In this document: positions 15,856 to 20,917 of the stretch, in pieces
Position numbering within the stretch: position 1 is the stretch's first letter
Layout of the letters: each line of letters begins with the position of its first letter
From: a virus
Direction: 5' to 3' (one strand)
Virus record (IMG/VR): IMGVR_UViG_3300018080_000672
Span: 1 to 20,917 of that record
DNA: 20,917 nt
The notes under the pieces: model-generated
Databases searched by the model: none
Seen by the model: the letters and a program-made list of their open reading frames with translations, nothing else
Told to the model about the DNA's origin: nothing
Program-made: the position numbers and the translations under genes

Positions 15856-16845
15856 TTATTTTAGGTATAACTTTCTGTATCCAAAATCATTTATGTAAAT
15901 TTTTTCTTTCTTTATTAACATTTCTTTTTTTGCTGAAATTAATGATCTTTTTTTTATTATTTTGACAAGCTTAAATCTTTTATCACTTATACTATACTCT
16001 GAAATATATACAGGATGTTTAATTTTATTTGCCCATTCAAAGAATTCTTTATGGTTGAAAGACTTATTTTTATCGTATTCTGCAGTTCCTTTATAAGGTA
16101 TATCACAATATATAATTGAGTCTTTTTCAATTGGCACTTTCTCGTAAGATGCATTGTAATAATTAAGCTGTTCGAGCTGTTCGAGCTGTTCGAGCTGTTC
16201 GAGCTGTTGGAGCTGTTCGAGCCGTTCGAGCTGTTGGAGCTGTTTGAGCCGTTCGAGCTGTTGGAGCCGTTCGAACCGTTCAAGCTGTTGGAGCTGTTCT
16301 TTACTCAAAAATTGATGTAATATTTTAGGAATCCCATTTTTCCTGTAATATTCTATTTTATTTCTTAAGCATAACCGCCTTGATTTTACTCCTGATTTAT
16401 CAGGAAATTTATTTATGCCAATTACTCCTTTTGCCAAGTCGTCAAATTGGTTAAAGACTATTGCATTATGCATTGATTTTTTATATTTCTCAATCTCTTT
16501 GCTAAAAATATATGTTTCCCCAGTATTCCCAAATGACCATATGATTTTTATAAATATATCTTTTTCTTTCTCCCTAAGAAACCTATCTCTATCGATAAAT
16601 TCAGGCCTATAAACCTTATAGGAATATTTCCCTTCTATTGCATCTTTTATCAAGTCACACATTCCTGGTCGTATTTCATTAAAATGGAAGTGCTTAAATC
16701 CATTTTTACGATGTAATAACATCGCATGAGTTACAGAAAAACCACCACCAAATAAATCATAAAAATGTTTGGCATTTGGGAATACCTTGCAAACTTCTTT
16801 TGCAATTTTTGACTTTGATCCCATGTAAGAAAGACCATAATTCAT
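15856..16845 (-). CDS. Adenine-specific DNA methyltransferase (D12/Dam class) with tandem-repeat insert
   Basis: The N-terminus (YGLSYMGSKSKIAKEV) and SAM-binding motif (HFYDLFGGGFSVTHAML, residues about 27-43) are typical of D12-class N6-adenine methyltransferases. The catalytic motif is IIYCDIPYKGT at about 244-254, so Ile replaces the usual second residue of DPPY. Between the two lies a Leu-Glu-Gln repeat (residues 183-227), encoded by 9-base tandem repeats in the region where the target-recognition part is expected. ATG at 16845 overlaps the ParB-like stop as ATGA; ATG at 16869 has no ribosome site. In phages such enzymes protect DNA from host restriction or act in control. The gene is very AT-rich (about 15% GC in one 60-base line). 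Recognition site unknown. Confidence 0.85.
   Translation of the reverse strand: MNYGLSYMGSKSKIAKEVCKVFPNAKHFYDLFGGGFSVTHAMLLHRKNGFKHFHFNEIRPGMCDLIKDAIEGKYSYKVYRPEFIDRDRFLREKEKDIFIKIIWSFGNTGETYIFSKEIEKYKKSMHNAIVFNQFDDLAKGVIGINKFPDKSGVKSRRLCLRNKIEYYRKNGIPKILHQFLSKEQLQQLERFERLQQLERLKQLQQLERLEQLQQLEQLEQLEQLEQLNYYNASYEKVPIEKDSIIYCDIPYKGTAEYDKNKSFNHKEFFEWANKIKHPVYISEYSISDKRFKLVKIIKKRSLISAKKEMLIKKEKIYINDFGYRKLYLK
16165..16299 (-). repeat. 9-base tandem repeat inside the methyltransferase gene
   Basis: On the plus strand the unit is CTGTTCGAG, near-perfect for several copies at the 16168 end and degenerate towards 16299. It encodes Leu-Glu-Gln or Leu-Gln-Gln/Leu-Glu-Arg triplets, about 15 in all. 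Gain or loss of units keeps the frame, so the length of the helical insert could vary between related phages. Confidence 0.85.
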
Positions 16846-17390
16846 ATTATCATTCCACAATGTGGGCATAGCTTTTGGTTTTTTTCATCATCTTTTGTTT
16901 CTGCATCATTGAAATCACTAGCTCCCAAATCACCGCTATCAATATCAATTTCCCTAAAATCTCCAAGATTAATCGAATCAAAAGAAAACATTTCCTTAAG
17001 ATCATCCACTGAAATATCAATATCCTCAATAAAATGATTAAGACCAAGCTCTGTCATTTTCCCATATTGACTAGAAATTGCTAAAATTCTTTCTTTAGCA
17101 TCCTGATAATTTTCTGCATTGACCAAAACGATAGGATATTCATCAGGAATTTTAATCCCCTCTTCTTTCATTTTCAACAAAGTCAATTTTCTTTGAGTTC
17201 CGTCTAATAAATTATTGGCCTTATCTTTCTTCCAAACAAAGAACGGAGCAAAAAACCCTTTAGCAAGCATCGACTTTTTTAATTTCTGATAATTTCCCTC
17301 GGTTAAATCCTTTAAGTCGTCTTGGATAATATGAAGGTCTTCTAGTGTCGAAATGCTTCCAGTAGATTGACATGTTATTTCTATATTCAT
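16842..17390 (-). CDS. ParB-like protein with C-terminal half zinc ribbon
   Basis: The 182-residue product has a ParB/sulfiredoxin-type domain in residues about 15-115: a partition-like start (IIQDDLKDLTEGNYQKLKKS), FFAPFFVWKKD, and the motif LLDGTQRKLTLLKM at 61-74 (DGTQR in place of the more common DGHHR). The C-terminus ends in CPHCG (Cys175, Cys178), half of a zinc ribbon. Phage proteins of this type are common next to DNA methyltransferases. The ATG at 17390 has AGGAGAGGGG upstream, and its stop overlaps the methyltransferase ATG (ATGA), so the two are probably coupled. A DNA-binding or nuclease-related partner of the methyltransferase is inferred, not shown. Confidence 0.75.
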   Translation of the reverse strand: MNIEITCQSTGSISTLEDLHIIQDDLKDLTEGNYQKLKKSMLAKGFFAPFFVWKKDKANNLLDGTQRKLTLLKMKEEGIKIPDEYPIVLVNAENYQDAKERILAISSQYGKMTELGLNHFIEDIDISVDDLKEMFSFDSINLGDFREIDIDSGDLGASDFNDAETKDDEKNQKLCPHCGMII

Positions 17391-17399
17391 TCCCCTCTC

Positions 17400-18152
17400 C
17401 TATAATGATGGTACCAATCTTTTATCACCTTTTAAATTACGATCGTGAACAGCTATTAAATGATCAATATAATCTTTTTTGCAACTTTGCTTTTTTAAAT
17501 ACCGATCATTCTTTTCTAAAGTAACTAAAAACGAGCGATAATTTATCTTGAACTGATATATTATCCTGGTAATTGAAAAAATGAATTTGTTCTTGTCCCA
17601 ATCTTCAAAGCCAATCTCTTTCATCCTATCTAAAAATGCTAACAACCGATAAGTTTCGTCTCTGTATCTAATTTTATACTTCCCCTCTATAATTGCCTTA
17701 ATTGTGTGCCCTGAACTATTGTTGAAGTGAAAAAAAAGAATTGCCAATGTTGATATTAACAATCTTGTATCCTTATAATCATCGTAAATAGCAAGTAAAT
17801 CAGTCAATTCATTATCATGGCCATGATTATACTTACCAATAAGCATTATTAATTCAGAAATATTGTGTTTTTTCCCGGTTGTATTCATGCTGTAGACATC
17901 TTGCCAATTAGCAGCAACTTCCATAATCATGTAATAAATAGGTAGACCGAGCATTTTGCAGACTTCAAACCTATGTTGGCCGTCCACTATTTTAAGGGAT
18001 TGATCCACTATAATAGGATAATACATCATCCTATTCTTTTCTTTGGTCAATTTGATCAATCTTTTGACTGTACTAGAGTTTATGTCTCTGTTGAAATGAA
18101 GAAATCCAAAACTATCATAGTCCAATGATGAATATATTTTTGGACTTTTCAT
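17400..18152 (-). CDS. ParB/sulfiredoxin-like domain protein
   Basis: The 250-residue product has the ParB N-terminal fold in residues about 15-90: LHFNRDINSSTVKRLIKL, then PIIVDQSLKIVDGQHRFEV with the key DGQHR at 57-61, followed by CKMLGLPIYYMI. Residues 95-250 are helical and basic, with no recognisable HTH, and end in KGDKRLVPSL. Stand-alone ParB-like domains in phages can bind DNA, hydrolyse nucleotides or act as nucleases. ATG at 18152 has AGGG about 6 bases upstream. It is followed 9 bases later by the second ParB-like gene and then the methyltransferase, forming an AT-rich three-gene unit. Confidence 0.75.
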   Translation of the reverse strand: MKSPKIYSSLDYDSFGFLHFNRDINSSTVKRLIKLTKEKNRMMYYPIIVDQSLKIVDGQHRFEVCKMLGLPIYYMIMEVAANWQDVYSMNTTGKKHNISELIMLIGKYNHGHDNELTDLLAIYDDYKDTRLLISTLAILFFHFNNSSGHTIKAIIEGKYKIRYRDETYRLLAFLDRMKEIGFEDWDKNKFIFSITRIIYQFKINYRSFLVTLEKNDRYLKKQSCKKDYIDHLIAVHDRNLKGDKRLVPSL

Positions 18153-18178
18153 TTCGCGCCCTTTTTTTATCTTATTTA

Positions 18179-18238
18179 TTAGTCACCGTAACCGTAACCG
18201 TCACCGAAACCGTAACCTCTAAAGTCTATTTCTTCCAT
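18179..18238 (-). CDS. 19-residue Gly/Tyr-repeat micropeptide
   Basis: The minus strand from ATG at 18238 encodes MEEIDFRGYGFGDGYGYGD and stops with two TAA codons in a row. AAGGA lies 6 bases upstream, as good as the sites of accepted genes around it, and spacing to both neighbours (9 and 26 bases) fits the operon. The second half is a 6-base tandem repeat (GGT plus TAC, TTC or GAC). It is too short for standard gene finders. Gly/Tyr/Asp repeats of this kind occur in some phage small proteins; no function is known to me. Translation is inferred from the ribosome site and spacing. Confidence 0.55.
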   Translation of the reverse strand: MEEIDFRGYGFGDGYGYGD

Positions 18239-18247
18239 ATTTGATCC

Positions 18248-18475
18248 TTAATCTGCCAAACAGGTTGATAGCGGCCATTTAACCTTTTCCCTCTTATTTT
18301 TCAACCAACATTTAATGAGCTTTTTCTGGCATTGCCTTTGAGCTTGAATCTGATTTTCAAAATTAATCTTTTGATTTTTTATGGCCATTTTAGTGAAAGA
18401 CATAAAACCAGAATCAAATTTAGGCGGTGATATTAATTGGCATGCCAACATAATTATCTTTAATGCTTCGATCAT
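18248..18475 (-). CDS. Mini-protein with hydrophobic N-terminus and C-x6-C-x15-C pattern
   Basis: The 75-residue product begins with a short hydrophobic stretch (ALKIIMLACQLI) and then is basic (KKLIKCWLKNKREKVKW). Cys lies at 12, 49, 56 and 72; the last three have the same spacing as in the 52-residue protein at 10566-10724. ATG at 18475 has AAGGA 7 bases upstream and starts one base after the previous stop. The N-terminus could be a weak signal peptide; MLAC is not a good lipobox. Function unknown. Confidence 0.55.
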   Translation of the reverse strand: MIEALKIIMLACQLISPPKFDSGFMSFTKMAIKNQKINFENQIQAQRQCQKKLIKCWLKNKREKVKWPLSTCLAD

Positions 18476-18476
18476 C

Positions 18477-18686
18477 TTAGTTTCCTTTTTCTACTTTCAT
18501 ACCATTTAGTAATTTACCGGACTTTAATCGACAAGAAATCAAGGCCGGCGAACATCCTAGTTTTAGTGCGGCCTGAGCAATTGATGGATAGACAATATCC
18601 CCTATCTTTACAGGTTTTCTTGCCTTAGCGTAAACATACTTTCTATTAATATGGTATTCACGGTCTATTGTTTCTTTTTTACTCAT
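18477..18686 (-). CDS. Small DNA-binding protein with NUMOD1-like helix-turn-helix
   Basis: The 69-residue product is basic and carries YPSIAQAALKLGCSPALIS (residues about 33-51) followed by RLKSGK, the pattern of the small HTH repeats found at the ends of homing endonucleases (NUMOD1-like) and in stand-alone phage regulators. ATG at 18686 is preceded by a run of seven G residues at 18691-18697, which serves as the ribosome site with a 4-base spacer. The 76-base gap upstream holds a small CTAC/GTAG hairpin (18726-18737) and no gene. A regulatory role is inferred from the fold alone. Confidence 0.6.
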   Translation of the reverse strand: MSKKETIDREYHINRKYVYAKARKPVKIGDIVYPSIAQAALKLGCSPALISCRLKSGKLLNGMKVEKGN

Positions 18687-18762
18687 ATTACCCCCCCTAA
18701 AAAGTATAAGGCCGACTCATCCATACTACCCCGGTAGCGTTTTGTTAGTGCGACCATGGCTA

Positions 18763-19383
18763 TTAACCATTATCTATTAAATCCTCTATTGGTGTCGTTT
18801 TTGACCTATCTATTTCACAATCGTCTAAATTACCACTCAAACCAGAGCAATCTCCGATTAATCCTGAACAGTCACCACTTAAACCAGAGCAATCTCCTCT
18901 TAGACCTGAGCAATTTCCTGCTAATTCTGAACAAATGCCAACCATTCCTGAACAATCCCCAAATATATTAGTGCAGTCCCCCTTTAACCATGAGCATGTT
19001 CCACCTAAACCAGAGCAATCCCCCACTAATTTAGAACAATCCCCTATTAAACCGGAACAGTCGCCTCTTAACACTGAGCAATCTCCGATTAACCATGAGC
19101 AAATTCCACTTAGGCCGGAACAATTTCCTCTTAATTCTGAGCAATCTCCAATTATCTTAGAGCAATCTCCACTTAGGCCGGAACAATTTCCTCTTAAACC
19201 GGAACAGTTTCCTCTAAGTCTCGAACAGTCGCCTATTAATCGTGAACAGTCGCCTATTAAATTTGAGCAATTACCTCTAAGTTTGGAATAGTCGCCCATC
19301 ATGCTATTATTTGGACCTAAAACTTGCTCATTACCTACGAAATGATATAACTCATCTCTTACTATTCTTAGTCTTCTTTTCAT
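18763..19383 (-). CDS. Heptad-repeat protein (G-D-C-S-x-L-x), probable solenoid
   Basis: The 206-residue protein has a short basic N-terminus (MKRRLRIVRDELYHFVGNEQ) and then 22 consecutive seven-residue repeats of the form G-[DN]-C-[ST]-x-[LIM]-x (residues 30-183), ending GNLDDCEID. Cys is present in all but the first unit (Tyr). The regular spacing would stack Cys and Leu in ladders, as in a beta-solenoid. Similar repeat proteins of unknown function occur in other phages. ATG at 19383 overlaps the ERF stop (ATGA) with AGGAG about 10 bases upstream, so it is probably co-translated with the recombination gene. The high Cys content (about 20 residues) suggests metal binding or a reduced cytoplasmic fold; neither is shown. 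Confidence 0.75.
   Translation of the reverse strand: MKRRLRIVRDELYHFVGNEQVLGPNNSMMGDYSKLRGNCSNLIGDCSRLIGDCSRLRGNCSGLRGNCSGLSGDCSKIIGDCSELRGNCSGLSGICSWLIGDCSVLRGDCSGLIGDCSKLVGDCSGLGGTCSWLKGDCTNIFGDCSGMVGICSELAGNCSGLRGDCSGLSGDCSGLIGDCSGLSGNLDDCEIDRSKTTPIEDLIDNG
18835..19296 (-). repeat. 21-base coding tandem repeats
   Basis: Twenty-two in-frame 21-base units encode the heptads of the overlying gene. Some neighbouring units are nearly identical in DNA (for example two GAACAGTCGCCTATTAA copies on the plus strand near 19224-19260), while others have drifted, which suggests expansion by slippage or unequal recombination. Confidence 0.85.
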
Positions 19384-20111
19384 TTTGAGTTATCTCCTAA
19401 TACTGACAATTCATCATATTGGAATACATAGGCACTAATTTGGGCCAACATACTCTTTTGAATATCATTGAGTTTATTCTTTTTGGCCCAATCCTCAATT
19501 GCATGCTGTCTATTCCTTAAATCCTCAATATCAATCTCTTTTAATGTTTTGCCTTTAATACTACCTGTTGGAATAACCCAGTCCCTATTATCAATCTTAG
19601 CTATAATATGAGAGTATTTAGATTTGATTTGATTCTGACTTGATGATGAGGCCACTTGCTCAGGTTTGGCAAACTTGTTCTTGATTTCTTTGGTATCTTT
19701 TTTAACTGTACTGTTAGTCTGATATTTTTGTTCGTTAGCATCAGAATCCTTTGCATCGTCTATTAAGAGCAAAGCATTAAGCGCATACTTCCTGGCATAA
19801 CTGCTTGCTGTTCCAGAAATTTGACTTTCATCCATTCCCTTTTTTTGCAATGCCTCTCTGGCGAAACTAGTCGCGCTTATCTTGAAATCACCATGCATGA
19901 AGGTTGCAGTAGCTACAAAATAATACCTATCGCCAACTACAACCACATTATCATTCATTATTATTATAGAATCCTCTAGAAGAGGTTTAACTCCTTCAAG
20001 AATATCCTCACATGACCTATATTTATACCGGCCAAAATTATTATATTGGTTTTTAGGTGCCTTTAGATTTTGTTGTATCTTTGCAAGCAACTTCATTCCT
20101 TTCTCACTCAT
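19380..20111 (-). CDS. erf: ERF-family single-strand annealing recombinase
   Basis: Residues 1-125 match the ERF family closely: GRYKYRSCEDILEGVKPLLE at about 28-47, FAREALQKKGMDESQ at 83-97 and TASSYARKYALNALLLIDDA at 101-120. ERF proteins form rings and anneal complementary single strands in phage recombination and genome circularisation. After a Lys/Ser-rich linker (about 125-165), residues 175-230 (DWVIPTGSIKGKTLKEIDIE and following) resemble the small GKxKGKTL domain seen at the ends of exonuclease X-like proteins and of some ERF proteins. ATG at 20111 overlaps the Gp157-like stop (TAATG), and the stop overlaps the next gene (ATGA), so these three genes form a coupled unit. Confidence 0.9.
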   Translation of the reverse strand: MSEKGMKLLAKIQQNLKAPKNQYNNFGRYKYRSCEDILEGVKPLLEDSIIIMNDNVVVVGDRYYFVATATFMHGDFKISATSFAREALQKKGMDESQISGTASSYARKYALNALLLIDDAKDSDANEQKYQTNSTVKKDTKEIKNKFAKPEQVASSSSQNQIKSKYSHIIAKIDNRDWVIPTGSIKGKTLKEIDIEDLRNRQHAIEDWAKKNKLNDIQKSMLAQISAYVFQYDELSVLGDNSK

Positions 20112-20626
20112 TACTTACCGCCCTTGAAGTATTTTCTTACTGCTATAATTGACTTTAGCTCTGCACCTTCTACATAGTCCCCGGCCTCAAGATCTTCTTT
20201 GATCAACTTTTTGTTAACTTCTGTTACTATCGTTTCGGTTAAGTAACATTTATCAAACTTAGTGCTACTATCTATAACCAATTTCTTGCCTTGATTGACT
20301 GGTTTATAGGTGTAATAGTCCCCTTTAAGCTCGCCAGTCTCAATTACAACTTGTTTAATCCGTGCATCAATGTTCTTGTAGACGTTTTCAACCGCCTTTC
20401 TTTTGGAAGAAATTGTATTCTCAATCTCTTTCAAATAGCTAACATCTGATTTCAATTTGTCCATAAATGTTGCGTAATTATCGACTTTTTTTGGAAGCTC
20501 GGTCGAAACCTGTTTAATCAATTCCTCGACTTCCGGTGTTAGCTCACCGTCATTCTCCATTAATCTTTGGGAAATAGACGATTGTTTTTTAACAAGGTCG
20601 TAAAGTGTTGCCTTTTTTTCTGTCAT
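20111..20626 (-). CDS. Gp157-like protein
   Basis: The 171-residue protein has the layout of the siphovirus Gp157 family: ATLYDLVKKQSSISQRLMEN at the start, then an acidic ELTPEVEELIKQV, a long helix (VSYLKEIENTISSKRKAVEN, then KNIDARIKQVVIETG) and a short beta end (YYTYKP, KKLVID). The family is found in recombination clusters of many phages, usually beside ERF or other annealing proteins, and has been linked to phage resistance in Streptococcus; its molecular role is unclear. ATG at 20626 is preferred because GGAG lies 6 bases upstream; GTG 20638 and ATG 20629 are alternatives. A long central coiled coil is likely. Confidence 0.75.
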   Translation of the reverse strand: MTEKKATLYDLVKKQSSISQRLMENDGELTPEVEELIKQVSTELPKKVDNYATFMDKLKSDVSYLKEIENTISSKRKAVENVYKNIDARIKQVVIETGELKGDYYTYKPVNQGKKLVIDSSTKFDKCYLTETIVTEVNKKLIKEDLEAGDYVEGAELKSIIAVRKYFKGGK

Positions 20627-20650
20627 CATGTTCTCCACTACATATTGTTA

Positions 20651-20785
20651 TTATTTTTTTGCCTTGATTGCTTCTTTAAGGATCGTTTCTATCTTTTGTT
20701 GCAATGTTGTATCTTCCTTAATTGCAAGGATTTTCAATTTCTTTACTAATTCTCTGTTGATTCTAACTGTTGTATCAATGTCCAT
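20651..20785 (-). CDS. Ribbon-helix-helix (Arc/MetJ-type) regulator, 44 residues
   Basis: The minus strand from ATG at 20785 encodes 44 residues that fit the ribbon-helix-helix fold throughout: a strand (DTTVRINREL), helix one (VKKLKILAIKED), a turn with TT, and helix two (LQQKIETILKEAIKAKK). Such dimers insert the paired strand into the major groove of inverted repeats and often repress their own operon. AGGAG lies 6 bases before ATG, within a perfect inverted repeat that is a natural candidate for its operator or an RNA hairpin. It is the first gene of the leftward operon and is followed 24 bases later by the Gp157-like gene. The gene is short enough to be missed by standard annotation. Confidence 0.75.
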   Translation of the reverse strand: MDIDTTVRINRELVKKLKILAIKEDTTLQQKIETILKEAIKAKK

Positions 20786-20788
20786 TAC

Positions 20789-20811
20789 TCACTCCTATTA
20801 TATTGGAGTGA
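20789..20811 (-). promoter_or_regulatory. Inverted repeat covering the RHH-gene ribosome site
   Basis: TCACTCC at 20789-20795 and GGAGTGA at 20805-20811 form a perfect 7-base inverted repeat with a 9-base AT-rich spacer. On the mRNA the arm nearest the ATG contains the GGAG site. It can act as an RHH operator in DNA or as an RNA hairpin that hides the ribosome site; both are inferences. Confidence 0.5.
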
Positions 20812-20812
20812 C

Positions 20813-20841
20813 ATGCTATTATAATTGCATAAGATTGTAAA
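20813..20841 (-). promoter_or_regulatory. Candidate early leftward promoter
   Basis: TTTACA (20841-20836) followed after 17 bases by TAGCAT (20818-20813) is one candidate; a perfect TATAAT at 20823-20818 with a weak -35 is another. Either lies 30-60 bases before the RHH start and is the first possible promoter of the leftward operon. A TTGCAT hexamer at 20825-20830 lies between the elements. Confidence 0.4.
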
Positions 20842-20870
20842 CCTTTAATTTCACACCAATACAAGTAAAA

Positions 20871-20890
20871 ATGCAAACAACATGTTGCAT
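20871..20890. repeat. Overlapping inverted repeats upstream of the promoter
   Basis: ATGCAAACAACATGTTGCAT holds two nested dyads: ATGCAA/TTGCAT with an 8-base spacer, and the perfect 10-base palindrome CAACATGTTG at 20878-20887. A further TTGCAT occurs at 20825-20830. This is a plausible operator for a regulator encoded beyond the window or for the RHH protein. Confidence 0.4.
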
Positions 20891-20917
20891 TGTTTCTATT
20901 GATGCGGCATATTAAAC

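Noticed and set aside
15987-16283. Minus-strand frame rich in Asn-Gly-Ser/Asn-Ser-Ser repeats
   Set aside because: It is an alternative frame of the 9-base repeat in the methyltransferase gene; no ribosome site and an unlikely low-complexity product.
18687-18762. tRNA gene in a 76-base gap with a short hairpin
   Set aside because: No acceptor stem, T-loop GTTCGA or anticodon arm can be built; only a 4-base CTAC/GTAG stem is present.
18935-19291. Plus-strand frame of 118 codons with a Glu-Gln-Ser-Pro repeat
   Set aside because: It is the reverse reading of the 21-base repeats of the minus-strand heptad gene, has no ribosome site, and its repeats follow from those of the real gene.
18835-19296. 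CRISPR-like array of regularly spaced repeats
   Set aside because: There are no unique spacers; the 21-base units are contiguous, drifted and code in frame for heptads.
1-20917. Integrase, attachment site or insertion sequence
   Set aside because: No recombinase-like protein, terminal inverted repeats or tRNA-end duplication were seen, so the window gives no evidence for integration or transposition.

Overview
The window is a piece of a tailed-phage (or prophage) genome from an AT-rich host. A terminase large subunit, portal, scaffold, HK97-type major capsid protein, head-tail adaptor and nozzle-like beta-propeller protein all lie on the minus strand, and no tape-measure, tube or sheath gene is visible, so a short-tailed (podovirus-like) virion is the best reading. 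Shine-Dalgarno sites are strong almost throughout and several starts are TTG or GTG. An O-antigen ligase/polymerase-like gene and Sec-type signal peptides suggest a Gram-negative host; the exact host cannot be read from the sequence. No integrase, DNA polymerase, RNA polymerase or tRNA gene was seen, so lifestyle is open.

Read in the direction of transcription (high to low coordinates): (1) 20.9-19.4 kb, a control region with a promoter candidate and inverted repeats, a 44-residue ribbon-helix-helix regulator, a Gp157-like protein and an ERF single-strand annealing protein. (2) 19.4-15.9 kb, an accessory block with three genes built on in-frame tandem repeats (a 22-unit heptad Cys protein, a 19-residue Gly/Tyr micropeptide and an adenine methyltransferase carrying a Leu-Glu-Gln insert), together with two ParB-like proteins and two tiny proteins. 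(3) 15.8-11.65 kb, packaging and appendage genes: probable small terminase, small virion protein, large fibre-like protein, a 58-residue protein and TerL. (4) 11.7-10.3 kb, a membrane protein, an SLT-type transglycosylase and small proteins. (5) One plus-strand gene at 9.88-10.29 kb, convergent with its upstream neighbour and divergent from the portal. (6) 9.8-5.1 kb, portal, scaffold, capsid and a decoration-like protein with a signal peptide. (7) 5.1-4.0 kb, a very AT-rich O-antigen ligase-like membrane gene inserted in the head/tail cluster. (8) 4.0-0 kb, small virion protein, adaptor, nozzle and a fibre with signal peptide and C1q-like end that runs off the window.

Coding is nearly continuous: there is no gene-free stretch above 300 bases, and many neighbours overlap by 1-4 bases (ATGA, TAATG, GTGA), which points to translational coupling. 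The most unusual parts are the repeat-gene cluster with its ParB/methyltransferase partners, the surface-polysaccharide gene in the structural operon, predicted export signals on virion-like proteins, and two separated mini-proteins with the same cysteine spacing.
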